From: Candidatus Endonucleibacter sp. (ex Gigantidas childressi)
Lineage (GTDB): Bacteria; Pseudomonadota; Gammaproteobacteria; Pseudomonadales; Endozoicomonadaceae
DNA length: 64,000 nucleotides
Assembly (NCBI GenBank): GCA_030674875.1
Contig: JASXSU010000003.1
Span: 660,076 to 724,075 of the forward strand
Direction: 5' to 3'
Position 1 is the first letter of the stretch. Every line of letters begins with the position of its first letter. Made by a program: the position numbers and the translations under genes. Positions 20,163 through 33,657 of this stretch are shown here, piece after piece. A model generated the notes under the pieces. The model was given only the letters and a program-made list of their open reading frames with translations. It did not search any database and was not told where the DNA came from.

Positions 20163-22997
20163 ATGCAAGACGGTGTAATGCAGCGCATGTGGAATACGTC
20201 CCACATTGCCGGTGGGAATGCTGCATACGTTGAAGAATTATATGAAAAGTATTTGCGTGACACTAACGGGGTTTCGCAAGTATGGCAAGACTATTTCGAA
20301 AAATTACCCCAAGTCAATGATGAAGGTTTTGACGTACCTCATTCGACTGTTCGGGAAAACTTTATCTTACTTGCTCGTAAGCGCCAAAGTGCTTTACCGG
20401 TTGAGACCTGCTCTGTATCTAGTGACCATGAGCGAAAACAAGTCCAGGTACTGAAGTTGGTCAGTGCTTTTCGGGTTAGGGGGCATCAGAGAGCCGTCCT
20501 TGATCCATTAGGTATTTTGATCAGAGAGTCGTTTCCAGATCTGATGCTTGAATATCACGGGTTGAGTGAAGCCGATTTGGATACTGAATTTCAAACCAGT
20601 AGCCTATTTATTGGCAAAGACCACGCATCATTAAAAGAAATTGTTGATGCACTGAATTCGACCTATTGTGGTTCTATCGGTGTTGAATACATGCATATTG
20701 CCAAGACTGAAGAACGGCGTTGGTTTCAGAGTCGTATGGAAAGCGTCTATGGACGGTTGAATTTTTGTACAGAAGCAAAATTGCACATTTTAGAGCGTTT
20801 AACTGCTGCAGAAGGGCTTGAACAATATTTGGGCACCAAGTTCCCTGGTACCAAACGTTTTGGTCTTGAAGGTGGTGAGTCCTTGATTCCGATGCTTGAT
20901 GAGCTTATTCAGCGGCTGGGCTCTTATGGTAGTAAGGAGGCTATTATTGGCATGGCTCACCGGGGTCGTTTGAATGTTTTAATGAATGTTTTTGGAAAAA
21001 ATCCGGTTGAATTATTTGATGAATTTGAAGGTAAAAAGAAAGCAGGAAGGGGGTCGGGTGATGTTAAGTATCACCAAGGGTTCTCGTCCAATGTTATGAC
21101 ACCCGGTGGTGAAATGCATTTGGCTATGGCTTTTAATCCTTCGCACCTAGAGATTGTAACTCCAGTTGTGGAGGGTTCTGTCAGAGCACGGCAAGATAGA
21201 CGTGTCGATACCCTAGGGAATGTGGTTGTACCTATAGCTATTCATGGTGATGCAGCTTTTGCGGCTCAGGGTGTTGTTATGGAAACCCTGCAAATGTCTC
21301 AGACGCGTGCTTATTATACCGGTGGAACTATCCATATTGTCATTAATAATCAGATTGGTTTTACCACTAGTAAACGTGAAGATGCTCGTTCCACTGAGTA
21401 CTGTACTGACGTAGCAAAAATAGTTGGAGCACCGATACTTCATGTTAATGGGGATGATCCTGAAGCGGCTGTTTTTACTATGAAGTTGGCGCTTGATTAT
21501 CGTATGGAGTTTAACAAGGATGTTGTTGTTGATATGATTTGCTATCGGCGAAGAGGGCACAATGAAGCAGATGAGCCTTCAGGTACTCAGCCACTAATGT
21601 ACGAGGCGATAAAAAAACATACAACGACTCGTGACCTTTATGCAAAAGCTTTGTTAAATAGTGCAGTGTTGACGCCTGAAGAAGATAAAAAGCTGATAGA
21701 TGCCTATAGAGATGCTTTGGACAAAGGTGAGCATGTGGTGGCAGCGTTGGTGAAAAAGCCCAACAAGGGGCTTTTTGTTGACTGGACGCCCTACCTGGGG
21801 CATAAGTGGACTGCCAGACATGATACTCGTGTGGCACTAAAAACTTTGCAGATGTTGGGGAAAAAAATATGCGAGGCCCCTGAAGGCTTCGTACTGCAGC
21901 GGCAAGTAAGCAAGGTCGTGGAGGATCGATTAAAAATGGTCGCCGGTGTACAGCCTCTTAATTGGGGGTGTGCAGAAGTGCTTGCTTACGCAACATTATT
22001 GACAGAGGGTCATGAGGTACGTATTACTGGGCAGGATGTTGGTCGGGGTACGTTTTCCCATAGACATGCAGTATTTCATAATCAGAAAGATGGCCTATCT
22101 ATTGCTCCGTTGGCTCGTGTAATGAAGGGGCAGCCACGATTTCAGCTTTGGGATTCGCTGCTTTCGGAAGAGGCAGTGCTGGCTTTTGAGTATGGTTATT
22201 CGACTACAACGCCGAACACTTTGGTAATTTGGGAAGCGCAGTTTGGTGATTTTGCCAATGGTGCCCAAGTGGTTATTGATCAGTTTATTACCAGTGGTGA
22301 GCATAAGTGGGGGCGATTGTGTGGTTTGGTTATGTTGCTGCCACATGGTTATGAAGGTCAGGGACCTGAGCATTCGTCCGCTCGTCTTGAGCGTTATTTG
22401 CAGCTATGCGCTCAACAGAATGTGCAAGTTTGCGTGCCGACTACGCCGGCTCAAATATTTCATGTGTTGCGTAGGCAGGTTATCAGGCCTTTGCGTAAGC
22501 CTCTGATTGTTTTCACACCAAAAAGTTTGCTTCGTCATAAATTGGCGGTGTCATCTCTAGAAGAGCTGGCAGAAGGGGGTTTTCAGACCGTTATCCCCGA
22601 CATTGATGATCATAATTCTGCGATGATTAAACGGCTAATTATGTGTAGTGGCAAGGTTTATTATGACCTTTTGGATAAAAAACGTTCGGAACAAATTAAC
22701 GATACCGTTATTATTCGAATTGAGCAGTTATATCCTTTTCCACAGGATGATCTTAACGATCTAGTTAATAATTATCCTAAGCTTGAGCTGGTAGTCTGGT
22801 GTCAAGAGGAACCCATGAATCAGGGCGCTTGGTACTGTAGTCAGCATAACATGCAGCGATCTATTGAAGGTCACGCCAACAAACTTTTACAATTGCGTTA
22901 TGCGGGCCGAGAAGGTTCTGCTTCTCCGGCTTGTGGTTACATGTCGGTGCATGTAGAAGAGCAGAGGAAGTTGGTGGAAGACGCATTTAGTATTTAA
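20163..22997 (+). CDS. sucA: 2-oxoglutarate dehydrogenase E1 component
   Basis: The thiamine-diphosphate decarboxylase of the 2-oxoglutarate dehydrogenase complex, 944 residues. The start MQDGVMQRMWNTS aligns with the E. coli protein. Landmarks are GMAHRGRLNVLMNVFGK, the cofactor segment GDAAFAAQGVVMETL followed by INNQIGFTTS, and RRRGHNEADEPSGTQP. The C-terminal domain ends YAGREGSASPACGY as usual. It is followed closely by sucB. Confidence 0.96.
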   Translation: MQDGVMQRMWNTSHIAGGNAAYVEELYEKYLRDTNGVSQVWQDYFEKLPQVNDEGFDVPHSTVRENFILLARKRQSALPVETCSVSSDHERKQVQVLKLVSAFRVRGHQRAVLDPLGILIRESFPDLMLEYHGLSEADLDTEFQTSSLFIGKDHASLKEIVDALNSTYCGSIGVEYMHIAKTEERRWFQSRMESVYGRLNFCTEAKLHILERLTAAEGLEQYLGTKFPGTKRFGLEGGESLIPMLDELIQRLGSYGSKEAIIGMAHRGRLNVLMNVFGKNPVELFDEFEGKKKAGRGSGDVKYHQGFSSNVMTPGGEMHLAMAFNPSHLEIVTPVVEGSVRARQDRRVDTLGNVVVPIAIHGDAAFAAQGVVMETLQMSQTRAYYTGGTIHIVINNQIGFTTSKREDARSTEYCTDVAKIVGAPILHVNGDDPEAAVFTMKLALDYRMEFNKDVVVDMICYRRRGHNEADEPSGTQPLMYEAIKKHTTTRDLYAKALLNSAVLTPEEDKKLIDAYRDALDKGEHVVAALVKKPNKGLFVDWTPYLGHKWTARHDTRVALKTLQMLGKKICEAPEGFVLQRQVSKVVEDRLKMVAGVQPLNWGCAEVLAYATLLTEGHEVRITGQDVGRGTFSHRHAVFHNQKDGLSIAPLARVMKGQPRFQLWDSLLSEEAVLAFEYGYSTTTPNTLVIWEAQFGDFANGAQVVIDQFITSGEHKWGRLCGLVMLLPHGYEGQGPEHSSARLERYLQLCAQQNVQVCVPTTPAQIFHVLRRQVIRPLRKPLIVFTPKSLLRHKLAVSSLEELAEGGFQTVIPDIDDHNSAMIKRLIMCSGKVYYDLLDKKRSEQINDTVIIRIEQLYPFPQDDLNDLVNNYPKLELVVWCQEEPMNQGAWYCSQHNMQRSIEGHANKLLQLRYAGREGSASPACGYMSVHVEEQRKLVEDAFSI

Positions 22998-23048
22998 AAT
23001 CGGCATATCTATTTACGCAGCCTTTGTGAGAAAGGGTAAGGAACAATA

Positions 23049-25813
<2,765 letters not shown>

Positions 25814-26103
25814 TGCTAATAAAGTATGTGCTGATATTTTGTCGGATATGCTGGCGAAATTGTGAAGATTGGAGATGGTTATATACCAGTTACCATTGAA
25901 GTGGGTGAGTGGGAGCGGTCAACAACCCCAGACCTTAAAGGGGTATGGGGGTAAATATAGAGGAGAATAAGTCCTGACAATAAAGTGAGAGACTTATTCA
26001 CAGGCTTCTTGGGGACGATAGATTCCAAGTGGTCTAATGATTAAAAAATTCTGAAAATGTTAATTGGATTGTCAATGTTTACAATTAAACTGGTGGCGTC
26101 AGA
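25814..26103. repeat. Miniature repeat in the lpd-sucC spacer
   Basis: About 25879-25953 is a short type B copy (TATACCAGTTACCATTGAAG to GGGGTATGG). No gene lies between lpd and sucC. Confidence 0.55.
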
Positions 26104-27270
26104 ATGAACCTTCATGAATATCAAGCTAAGCAGCTGTTTGCGGAATACAATTTGCCTGTGTCGTTGGGTGTGATAGCGGATACGCCCAAAGAAGCAGTAG
26201 AGGCAGTGGATAAAATTGGTGGAGATCGTTGGGTTGTAAAGGCTCAGGTTCACGCTGGTGGGCGTGGCAAAGCAGGGGGTGTTCAGCTCGTTAGCAGCAA
26301 AGATGAAGTTAAAAGCTTTGCTAAAAAGTGGCTGGGTAAAAACCTGATTACTTATCAGACTGACGAAAAGGGTCAGCCTGTTAACAAAATTCTTGTGGAA
26401 AGCTGTACTGATATTGATAGGGAGTTGTATTTAGGTGCGGTGGTAGATCGCTCTACAAGGAAAATTGTATTTATGGCGTCCACTGAAGGTGGAGTGGAAA
26501 TAGAAAAAGTAGCAGAAAAGACTCCGGAAAAAATTCTCAAAGCCATTATTGATCCTCTCACTGGCGCTCAACCGTACCAAGGTCGTGAGCTGGCTTTTAA
26601 ACTGGGTTTGAAGGATAAGCAGGTAAGACAGTTTGCGACTATTTTTGTTAATCTTGCTCGTTTATTTCAGGACAATGATTTAGCTCTGTTGGAAGTTAAT
26701 CCGCTAGTTATCACAACGCAGGGTGATCTGCATTGTTTGGATGCCAAAATTAATATTGATAGTAATGCTTTGTATCGTCAGCCAAAACTGAAGGCTATGC
26801 ATGATTCTTCTCAGGACGATGAGAGAGAGGCACATGCGGCGCAATGGGAGCTTAATTATGTTGCTTTGGATGGTAATATTGGCTGCATGGTTAATGGTGC
26901 TGGTCTTGCTATGGGGACTATGGATATTGTTAAGCTTCATGGTGGTGGCCCAGCAAACTTTCTAGACGTTGGGGGTGGTGCCACACAGGAGCGTGTTAGT
27001 GAGGCGTTTAAAATTATATTATCTGATGACAATGTAAAAGCTGTGCTGGTTAATATCTTTGGTGGCATTGTACGTTGCGATCTTATTGCAGACGGCATTA
27101 TCGGTGCGGTTAAAGAGGTTGGTGTTAGTGTGCCAGTAGTTGTTAGGCTTGAAGGTAATAATGCCGAGCTAGGAAGGCAGAAACTGGCAGACAGTGGTCT
27201 TGATATTATTGCGGCGAATAGCTTGACTGAAGCTGCAAAGCAGGTTGTTCAAGCAGCGGAGAAACAATAA
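26104..27270 (+). CDS. sucC: Succinyl-CoA synthetase beta subunit
   Basis: The ATP-grasp nucleotide-binding subunit, 388 residues as in E. coli. [15 protein letters not shown] is the typical N-terminus. [17 protein letters not shown] is the glycine-rich ATP-grasp element, and [11 protein letters not shown] lies in the C-terminal ligase domain. It makes ATP or GTP from succinyl-CoA together with SucD, and abuts sucD directly (TAA then ATG). Confidence 0.97.
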   Translation: MNLHEYQAKQLFAEYNLPVSLGVIADTPKEAVEAVDKIGGDRWVVKAQVHAGGRGKAGGVQLVSSKDEVKSFAKKWLGKNLITYQTDEKGQPVNKILVESCTDIDRELYLGAVVDRSTRKIVFMASTEGGVEIEKVAEKTPEKILKAIIDPLTGAQPYQGRELAFKLGLKDKQVRQFATIFVNLARLFQDNDLALLEVNPLVITTQGDLHCLDAKINIDSNALYRQPKLKAMHDSSQDDEREAHAAQWELNYVALDGNIGCMVNGAGLAMGTMDIVKLHGGGPANFLDVGGGATQERVSEAFKIILSDDNVKAVLVNIFGGIVRCDLIADGIIGAVKEVGVSVPVVVRLEGNNAELGRQKLADSGLDIIAANSLTEAAKQVVQAAEKQ

Positions 27271-28137
27271 ATGAGTATTCTTGTTACCAGCGAGACTAAA
27301 GTCATTTGTCAGGGGTTTACCGGTTCTCAGGGTAGCCTTCATTCTGAACAAGCGATAGCCTACGGCACGAAAATGGTAGGTGGTGTTACTCCAGGTAAGG
27401 GGGGGCAGACTCATCTTGGATTGCCAGTATTTAATACAGCTAAGGAGGCTGTTGAGCGCACAGGAGCTGAGGCATCTGTTCTTTATGTTCCAGCACCATT
27501 TTGTAAAGACTCTATTCTGGAGGCTGTGGCCGCAGGTATTAAACTAATTGTTTGTATTACTGAAGGTATACCTACACTGGACATGTTGGAGTGTAAAGTA
27601 AAATGTGACGAGGAAGGTGTGCGATTAATTGGTCCTAACTGTCCTGGTGTGATTACTCCGGGCCAGTGTAAAATTGGCATTATGCCGGGTCATATTCACA
27701 AGGCTGGTACAGTCGGAATTGTTTCTCGTTCTGGCACACTAACCTATGAAGCGGTGAAGCAGACAACGGATATTGGTTTTGGTCAGTCGACTTGCGTGGG
27801 GATTGGAGGAGACCCTATTCCGGGTTCCAGCTTTATTGATATATTAGCGTTGTTTGAAGCTGATGATCAAACAAAATCTATTGTTATGATTGGGGAGATT
27901 GGAGGTACTGCAGAAGAAGAGGCGGCAGATTACATTAAAGAGCATGTTTCAAAGCCTGTTGTTTCGTATATTGCAGGAGTAACTGCTCCGGCAGGTAAGC
28001 GTATGGGGCATGCTGGAGCTATTATTTCTGGAGGCAAAGGAACTGCTGACGAGAAATTTGCAGCGCTTATGGCCGCAGGTGTGAAGACTGTACGTAGTCT
28101 TGCTGATATAGGTCTGGCTCTTACTGAAAGTGCGTGA
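27271..28137 (+). CDS. sucD: Succinyl-CoA synthetase alpha subunit
   Basis: Binds CoA and carries the phosphohistidine, 288 residues. The CoA-binding start has [35 protein letters not shown] contacts the beta subunit. The active His is expected in [18 protein letters not shown]. It is the last gene of the TCA cluster. Confidence 0.97.
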   Translation: MSILVTSETKVICQGFTGSQGSLHSEQAIAYGTKMVGGVTPGKGGQTHLGLPVFNTAKEAVERTGAEASVLYVPAPFCKDSILEAVAAGIKLIVCITEGIPTLDMLECKVKCDEEGVRLIGPNCPGVITPGQCKIGIMPGHIHKAGTVGIVSRSGTLTYEAVKQTTDIGFGQSTCVGIGGDPIPGSSFIDILALFEADDQTKSIVMIGEIGGTAEEEAADYIKEHVSKPVVSYIAGVTAPAGKRMGHAGAIISGGKGTADEKFAALMAAGVKTVRSLADIGLALTESA

Positions 28138-28259
28138 GCGGTAGTTTTTATATTTTGTTTATCATCTTTCCTTTATTAGCGGTGCTCTTTATTAGCCGAC
28201 TTTGGCTGTTTTGATAGTGCCGCTTTGTTGCTTTCTGAGATTGTATATATTATTAGGTT

Positions 28260-29147
28260 ATGGAGTTACTGATGGGTATGCCTTGCCCGAGCCCAGATAA
28301 ATATAGATTAATAAGAGCTCTCAGACCTTTTTCTTATTCTGTAGCGCTGGTTAATTGTGGGTTAGGAGTGGCTCTTGCTTGCTTTCATGGAAAAGGTGAT
28401 CCGCTAAGAGCTATTCTGGTGATTGTCGCTGGAGTTTTATTGCAGGCAGCGACTAACTTGGCAAATGACTATGCCGATATTGGTTTTTGGATGAAGCATT
28501 CAGGAGTCATGGTTGGCGGAGTGGTGAAACAGATTAGGTTGAACTGTTTCTTGGCAATATTATTAACAGTTATTGCAATTACTATTGGTATTTGGCTATC
28601 ACTCCAAGTTGGTTGGTATTTACTTGCTCTTGGCGCAGTGGGGGTTTTTGGAGGCTACAGCTATACCGGAGAGCCAATTCATTATAAGCGCCTTGGGCTG
28701 GGAGTGTTTGCTGCATTTGTATTTACCGGTGTGCTTATGGTAGTGGGATCAAATTATGCGGTTTGTGGAGTTTGGGATACTAAAGTGATATTGATTTCTA
28801 TTCCTGTCAGTTTATTGTCTTCAGCGTTGTTATTTTCTAATGAAATACGAGACTATACAGATGATCTAAGCTGCTCTATTCGAACTATGACGGTAAGGGT
28901 AGGTATTCGTTTAGCCAAACTAGTCTATGGGTTGTTATTGTTTGCAGTCTATCCAGTTAGTTTATGGTTATCTTGGAAGGGTTGGGTTAATAATCTACTA
29001 TATTTATTACCATCGTTGTTGTTTATTTGGCAGCCCATTTGGCTGCTTTTAAAGAGTACGGAAGATAGTCAGTTAATCCGGCTACCCCCTTTAACGGGAC
29101 GTTTTTTCCTATGCTTTGGAGTCGGCTTTATATTAAGTGTGTATTAA
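28260..29147 (+). CDS. UbiA/MenA-family prenyltransferase-like membrane protein
   Basis: A 295-residue protein with about eight membrane helices. The first prenyl-diphosphate motif, usually NDxxDxxxD, reads NDYADIGFW (residues 69-77) and lacks the last Asp. The second motif, NEIRDYTDD (194-202), is intact and is followed by IRTMTVRVG, which corresponds to the GKRTLAVRLG of MenA. Of known members it most resembles 1,4-dihydroxy-2-naphthoate polyprenyltransferases. No other menaquinone gene is seen in the window, so a quinone role is open. It follows sucD by 120 bases and may have its own promoter. Confidence 0.65.
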   Translation: MELLMGMPCPSPDKYRLIRALRPFSYSVALVNCGLGVALACFHGKGDPLRAILVIVAGVLLQAATNLANDYADIGFWMKHSGVMVGGVVKQIRLNCFLAILLTVIAITIGIWLSLQVGWYLLALGAVGVFGGYSYTGEPIHYKRLGLGVFAAFVFTGVLMVVGSNYAVCGVWDTKVILISIPVSLLSSALLFSNEIRDYTDDLSCSIRTMTVRVGIRLAKLVYGLLLFAVYPVSLWLSWKGWVNNLLYLLPSLLFIWQPIWLLLKSTEDSQLIRLPPLTGRFFLCFGVGFILSVY

Positions 29148-29436
29148 TAGTTATTTTGAGTTGCTAAAAGCTAAAGTGAATCATAGTCTAAGCTGTTAGC
29201 CCGACTTTGTGGCCATAAATTAATTTACCTATGATTTTGAATTAAAGATATTTTCTTGTATGAGAACCGGAGCTTTCCAGTTTTATCTGTGTACTTTTTA
29301 AAATCTATATTTTTGGAAAAAATATAAGCCTTTGTTAACGTTGTATGATTGTTGTCTGTTCTCACTCAGCTCAATAACCTATTAAGCATAGACTCATGGG
29401 GCTTCGTTCGCTTGTTGCCTACGCTGGATTAATATA
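29148..29436. other. Spacer with decayed repeat sequence
   Basis: No gene. Around 29358-29425 part of a miniature repeat core can be read (CTCACTCAGC, GACTCATGGG, GCTTCGTTCGCTTGTTGCCT), without clear ends. Confidence 0.4.
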
Positions 29437-29543
29437 ATGAGACCTCAGTATAACCAACGACTTTGGTCACGGTAATTGAACTTTCCAAGTTTTGTAGCCA
29501 TTACGAAGCTTTCTAAGGAGTTAAACATCAAATCATTTGTTTT
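29437..29543 (-). mobile_element. IS5-type end fragment
   Basis: About 105 bases matching the 3' end of the IS5-type element at 34362 (ATGAGACCTCAGTATAACCA, then TTGGTCACGGTAATTGAACT), cut at TTTTATA where a miniature element begins. The same join occurs at 53933. Confidence 0.7.
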
Positions 29544-29670
29544 ATACCCGTCGCCTTTCAAGTTGCTACGTTGTTGGCTGCGTTCGCTCACCCCGATCAC
29601 CTACTATTAGTAGGCTCAAGGGACTTCGCTTACTTGCTGCCTAGCAGCAATTTGAAATGCTTTGGGTATA
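29543..29670. repeat. Miniature element type A, copy A2
   Basis: A 128-bp near-consensus copy, TATACCCGTCGCCTTTCAAG to TTGAAATGCTTTGGGTATA. It ends six bases beyond the pfkA stop codon (on the opposite strand), so it may act as the pfkA 3' end structure. Confidence 0.85.
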
Positions 29671-29675
29671 TGCAA

Positions 29676-30656
29676 TTAGACGGTAATGATTTCGGCTACC
29701 TTCATCAAATGCTTATCTATGACCTTTTTTTTGCTGACGGCTTCTTTTAGTGGTATTTTTACTACCTTTTGATTGCAAATGCCAACCATAATACTACTTT
29801 CATTGTTCCTTAGCGCTTCAATAGAAGCCAAACCAAGACGACTGGCAAGCACACGATCAAAGCAGCTAGGCTTGCCGCCACGTTGGGTATGTCCCAATAT
29901 GGTGACTTTTGCTTCATAATCAGGAAATTTTTTTTCAACAGTTCTGGCAATCTCAAAAACACCACCGCTCTTATCACCTTCGGCAACAACAATGATGCTA
30001 GAGGTTTTTCCTGCACGGCCACTACATTCGAGAGAGGCCATCAGATTATCAATATTATTTTCCTGCTCAGGAATAAGGATCTCTTCGGCACCTGCAGCAA
30101 TGCCAGCATTCAATGCAATAAAGCCGACATCTCGGCCCATGACTTCGATAAAGAAAAGGCGATTATGAGAGGTAGCAGTATCACGAATTTTATCAATGGC
30201 TTCAACAACCGTATTTAAAGCTGTGTCATAGCCAATTGTGTAGTCCGTACCATAAATGTCATTATCAATCGTACTGGGTATTCCTACACAGGATAGGCCG
30301 TGTTCTTCTTCCAGTATCATAGCACCGGTAAATGAACCGTCTCCTCCAATGATAATGAGCCCATCAAGGTTTGCTGCTTTAGCATTGACATAAGCCTTTC
30401 CACGAGCCTCTTTGGTGAGAAACTCTGGACAACGGGAAGACTTTAGAAACGTTCCACCCAGATTTATAATGTTGGCTACTGAACGAGCATTAACAGTCTT
30501 CATCTTGTTATTAATGAGACCTTTGTAGCCTTCATAAATAGCAACTGGTTCAACACCATAATAGATACAGCTTCGCACTACTGCACGAATAGCTGCATTC
30601 ATACCTGGTGCATCACCACCAGAGGTCAATACACCAACTCTTTTTAGTTTTACCAT
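29676..30656 (-). CDS. pfkA: 6-phosphofructokinase, ATP-type
   Basis: Phosphorylates fructose 6-phosphate, the committed step of glycolysis. It has 326 residues, about the usual length. GVLTSGGDAPGMNAAIRAVV is the N-terminal ATP-binding loop. GGDGSFTGA has the Gly typical of ATP-using rather than pyrophosphate-using enzymes. The catalytic loop is STIDNDI with GYDTALN, and VMGRDVGFIAL and GHTQRGG bind substrate. It lies in one orientation with pyk and gap, forming a glycolytic group. Many marine gammaproteobacteria lack this enzyme, so its presence argues for a working glycolysis. Confidence 0.94.
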   Translation of the reverse strand: MVKLKRVGVLTSGGDAPGMNAAIRAVVRSCIYYGVEPVAIYEGYKGLINNKMKTVNARSVANIINLGGTFLKSSRCPEFLTKEARGKAYVNAKAANLDGLIIIGGDGSFTGAMILEEEHGLSCVGIPSTIDNDIYGTDYTIGYDTALNTVVEAIDKIRDTATSHNRLFFIEVMGRDVGFIALNAGIAAGAEEILIPEQENNIDNLMASLECSGRAGKTSSIIVVAEGDKSGGVFEIARTVEKKFPDYEAKVTILGHTQRGGKPSCFDRVLASRLGLASIEALRNNESSIMVGICNQKVVKIPLKEAVSKKKVIDKHLMKVAEIITV

Positions 30657-30814
30657 ATTCAGCTCACCTTTTTTGGCGATACTTTCAAAAACAGATACAG
30701 TACAGACACATTATTTTATGTCCATACAAGTATCAAATATACGAAGAAACGACACGGGTCTCTTGTGAGAGGAGGTGAAGGTGTGTCGGACACGCAATAA
30801 CGCAAGGCTCTAAA

Positions 30815-32251
30815 TTAATTAATGGTCAGAATTTTTAAAGTGTTCGTTCCACCTTCAACCTCGCTTACTTCGCCTTTAGTAAGAATGACTTTATCTCCAG
30901 GTGATAATAATGTTCTGTTTTTTAATTCAGTCATTGCACGGTCATTTAGCTCATAACCAGAGGCGGTACTGCTTTCAAAAGCAACAGACTCCACGCCACG
31001 GTATAGTGCCATACGACGCTCCGTGGCTTTAGAGCTAGTCATCGCAAAAATGGGAAGACCCGTCTTAATACGAGACATCCATAGAGGGGAGCTACCGGTC
31101 TTGGTCAGACAAACTATTGCTTTTACTCCTTCCAAATGGTTGGCTGCATACATAGCAGCCATTGCGATAGTTTCATCGATTTTCTGGAAAGTGAAGTTCA
31201 CGCGATGTTTTGAAATTTTGGTAACGGACTGTTTTTCAGCTCCTCGACAGATGCGATCCATAGCACGAACAACTTCGTCTGGACGTTTACCTGTAGCTGT
31301 TTCAGCAGAAAGCATAACCGCATCAGTACCATCCAAAACCGCGTTAGCGACATCAAATACTTCAGCGCGGGTGGGCTGAGTATTATGAATCATGGATTCC
31401 ATCATTTGTGTAGCCGTAATGACTGGCTTGTTCAGGCGAATTGCTTCAATTATAATATGCTTCTGAACACCAACCAGTTCGGCATCACCAATTTCTACTC
31501 CCAAATCACCACGGGCAACCATCACGGCATCAGAAGCTTTAATTACAGATTCCAGCAAATCTTGGTTAAGTACCACCTCTGCACGTTCAATCTTAGACAA
31601 AATAGCTGCAGTTCCTCCGGCAGCAAAGAGCAGTGCCCGAGCTTCTTCTACATCTTCTGGGCAGCTAACAAAAGATACAGCCAAGTAGTCAACATTCAAT
31701 GCAGCGGCTAACTTAATATCTGATTTGTCTTTTTCAGTAAGCGCTGGCGCAGATAACCCACCTCCCTGAAGATTGATGCCTTTGTTGTTAGATAGTACGC
31801 CACCGGAAATAGTCTGGGTAATAATTTTGGAGCCTTTTATTGCCTTGACTTTCAAACTTAAATAACCATCATCAAGGAGTAAAATATCTCCTGCTTTACA
31901 GTCATTTGGTAAATTAGGGTAAGCTATGCCAACTTGCGTCTCATCACCGGAATCCATCGGATACTCTGCATCAAGTATGAACTCAGCACCGTCAGAAAGA
32001 TTGATCTTACCATTTTGAAAACGACCAATACGAATTTTTGGGCCTTGTAAATCACCAAGAATAGCCACGCTACGATTTAATCGGCTAGCAATAGAGCGAA
32101 CGCGTTCTACACGAATGCGGTGTTCATCTGGGTCACCATGGGAGAAATTCACTCGAACAACATTAACACCAGCTTCAATCAAATTTTGTAATTGCTTCTC
32201 AGTCTCTGTAGCTGGTCCAAGAGTGGCAACAATTTTAGTACGTCTGAGCAT
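30815..32251 (-). CDS. pyk: Pyruvate kinase
   Basis: Converts phosphoenolpyruvate and ADP to pyruvate and ATP. The ATG at 32251 (MLRRTKIVATLGPATE) gives 478 residues, a normal length; the frame is open for 37 more codons upstream without support. The active-site segments VVRVNFSHGD, ILSKIERAEVV (catalytic Lys), MVARGDLGVEI and ITATQMMESMI are complete. The C-terminal allosteric domain is present. It lies upstream of pfkA on the same strand, 160 bases apart. Confidence 0.95.
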   Translation of the reverse strand: MLRRTKIVATLGPATETEKQLQNLIEAGVNVVRVNFSHGDPDEHRIRVERVRSIASRLNRSVAILGDLQGPKIRIGRFQNGKINLSDGAEFILDAEYPMDSGDETQVGIAYPNLPNDCKAGDILLLDDGYLSLKVKAIKGSKIITQTISGGVLSNNKGINLQGGGLSAPALTEKDKSDIKLAAALNVDYLAVSFVSCPEDVEEARALLFAAGGTAAILSKIERAEVVLNQDLLESVIKASDAVMVARGDLGVEIGDAELVGVQKHIIIEAIRLNKPVITATQMMESMIHNTQPTRAEVFDVANAVLDGTDAVMLSAETATGKRPDEVVRAMDRICRGAEKQSVTKISKHRVNFTFQKIDETIAMAAMYAANHLEGVKAIVCLTKTGSSPLWMSRIKTGLPIFAMTSSKATERRMALYRGVESVAFESSTASGYELNDRAMTELKNRTLLSPGDKVILTKGEVSEVEGGTNTLKILTIN

Positions 32252-32362
32252 GATATTTTCTCGCTTTACACTCTGTTTAACTATTGCAACATAACTACAG
32301 AAGTAATGGGAAACAGGCTTTAAAAATTGACAAGTTAAAAAAAGAAGAAAGCGCCGTATCAC

Positions 32363-32652
32363 CTTGAGGTTAGCGAGGCTTTTGCGTAATAAAAGCTATC
32401 CTTTGTTGCCTATATCCCTTCATACATATCCATGTAACTTGGTTTTTCAACTCAATATGTGGGGCAAGCAAGATATACTTACGCCACTTAAGGGCGTGAG
32501 GTTGAGGAAGGCTCTTACTTACCCCAATCAACTACTACTTGTAGGCTTATGGGGCGTCGCTCGTTTATTGCTCCATACCTTCAATGGTAGCTAGTATCAG
32601 TGCTAGAGTATTCGTTTAAAAATTCCGCTAACATTATCTGTAATTTATATTA
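32363..32652. repeat. Miniature repeat between gap and pyk
   Basis: A diverged type B copy can be read at about 32472-32599 (GGGCGTGAGGTTGAGGAAGG, then CTACTACTTGTAGGCTTATG and ACCTTCAATGGTAGCTAGTA). No gene is seen here. Confidence 0.5.
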
Positions 32653-33657
32653 TCAAAGGCTCATGAAAGTCTTAGCGGTATCCAGCATGCGGTTGGAAAA
32701 CGCCCACTCATTATCATACCAAGACAGTACTTTTACTAGATTGCCACGCACCCGCGTCTGAGTTGCATCAAAATTAGAGGAGAAGGGGCTGTGGTTAAAA
32801 TCTGTAGAGACTAAAGGCTCATGGTTTACATGCAATACTTCACTTAGTGGCGCAGCACTTGCGGCTGTAGCAATAACTTCATTAACTTCTTCAACTGTAA
32901 CGTCTCGAGAAGCAATAAAACAAAGATCCACTAAGGAGACATTGATAGTTGGCACACGAACAGCCATGCCGTCGAACTTACCTTTCAGCTCTGGAACCAC
33001 CAAACCAACCGCAGCAGCAGCTCCTGTAGCGGTTGGGATCATATTTTGTGCAGCGGCACGGGCGCGATATAAATCAGTGTGGTAAACATCACTCAGGCGT
33101 TGATCGTTAGTGTAAGCATGAATAGTTGTCATTAGACCTTTTTCAATGCCTAAAGCGTCATTCAGTGGCTTGGCAATAGGTGCTAAACAGTTAGTAGTGC
33201 AAGATGCGTTTGAAATAACTGACATATCGGCAGTCAGAACATTTTGATTGACACCATAGACAATTGTTGCATCAACATTTTCACCTGGTGCAGAAATAAT
33301 TACTTTCTTAGCTCCCGCATCCAGATGAGGTTGGCAGGACGCTTTCGACCGGAAGGCACCAGTACACTCAAAGACAACGTCAACACCCATCTTGCCCCAA
33401 GGCAGGTTAGCAGGGTTGCGCTCGGAAAACATTTTGATCTCATCATTATTAACAAACAGGGAATCGTTACGTTCTTCCACCCGAGTATTAAAGCGGCCAT
33501 GAACGCTATCATACCGAGTTAAATGGGCGCTGGTCTTTGCATCACCTAGATCGTTTATAGCAACAATCTGAAATTCTTCACGACGATCTGCCTCGTAAAG
33601 AGCACGCAACACATTGCGGCCGATACGGCCATAGCCATTGATTGCAATTTTAATCAT
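32653..33657 (-). CDS. gap: Glyceraldehyde-3-phosphate dehydrogenase
   Basis: The NAD-dependent phosphorylating enzyme, 334 residues. It has [17 protein letters not shown] for the cofactor fold, the catalytic Cys153 in [12 protein letters not shown], and the partner His180 in [28 protein letters not shown] and [12 protein letters not shown] are conserved. The type resembles the Pseudomonas-like Gap with VVAINDLGD. It forms the third glycolytic gene of the group. Confidence 0.95.
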   Translation of the reverse strand: MIKIAINGYGRIGRNVLRALYEADRREEFQIVAINDLGDAKTSAHLTRYDSVHGRFNTRVEERNDSLFVNNDEIKMFSERNPANLPWGKMGVDVVFECTGAFRSKASCQPHLDAGAKKVIISAPGENVDATIVYGVNQNVLTADMSVISNASCTTNCLAPIAKPLNDALGIEKGLMTTIHAYTNDQRLSDVYHTDLYRARAAAQNMIPTATGAAAAVGLVVPELKGKFDGMAVRVPTINVSLVDLCFIASRDVTVEEVNEVIATAASAAPLSEVLHVNHEPLVSTDFNHSPFSSNFDATQTRVRGNLVKVLSWYDNEWAFSNRMLDTAKTFMSL

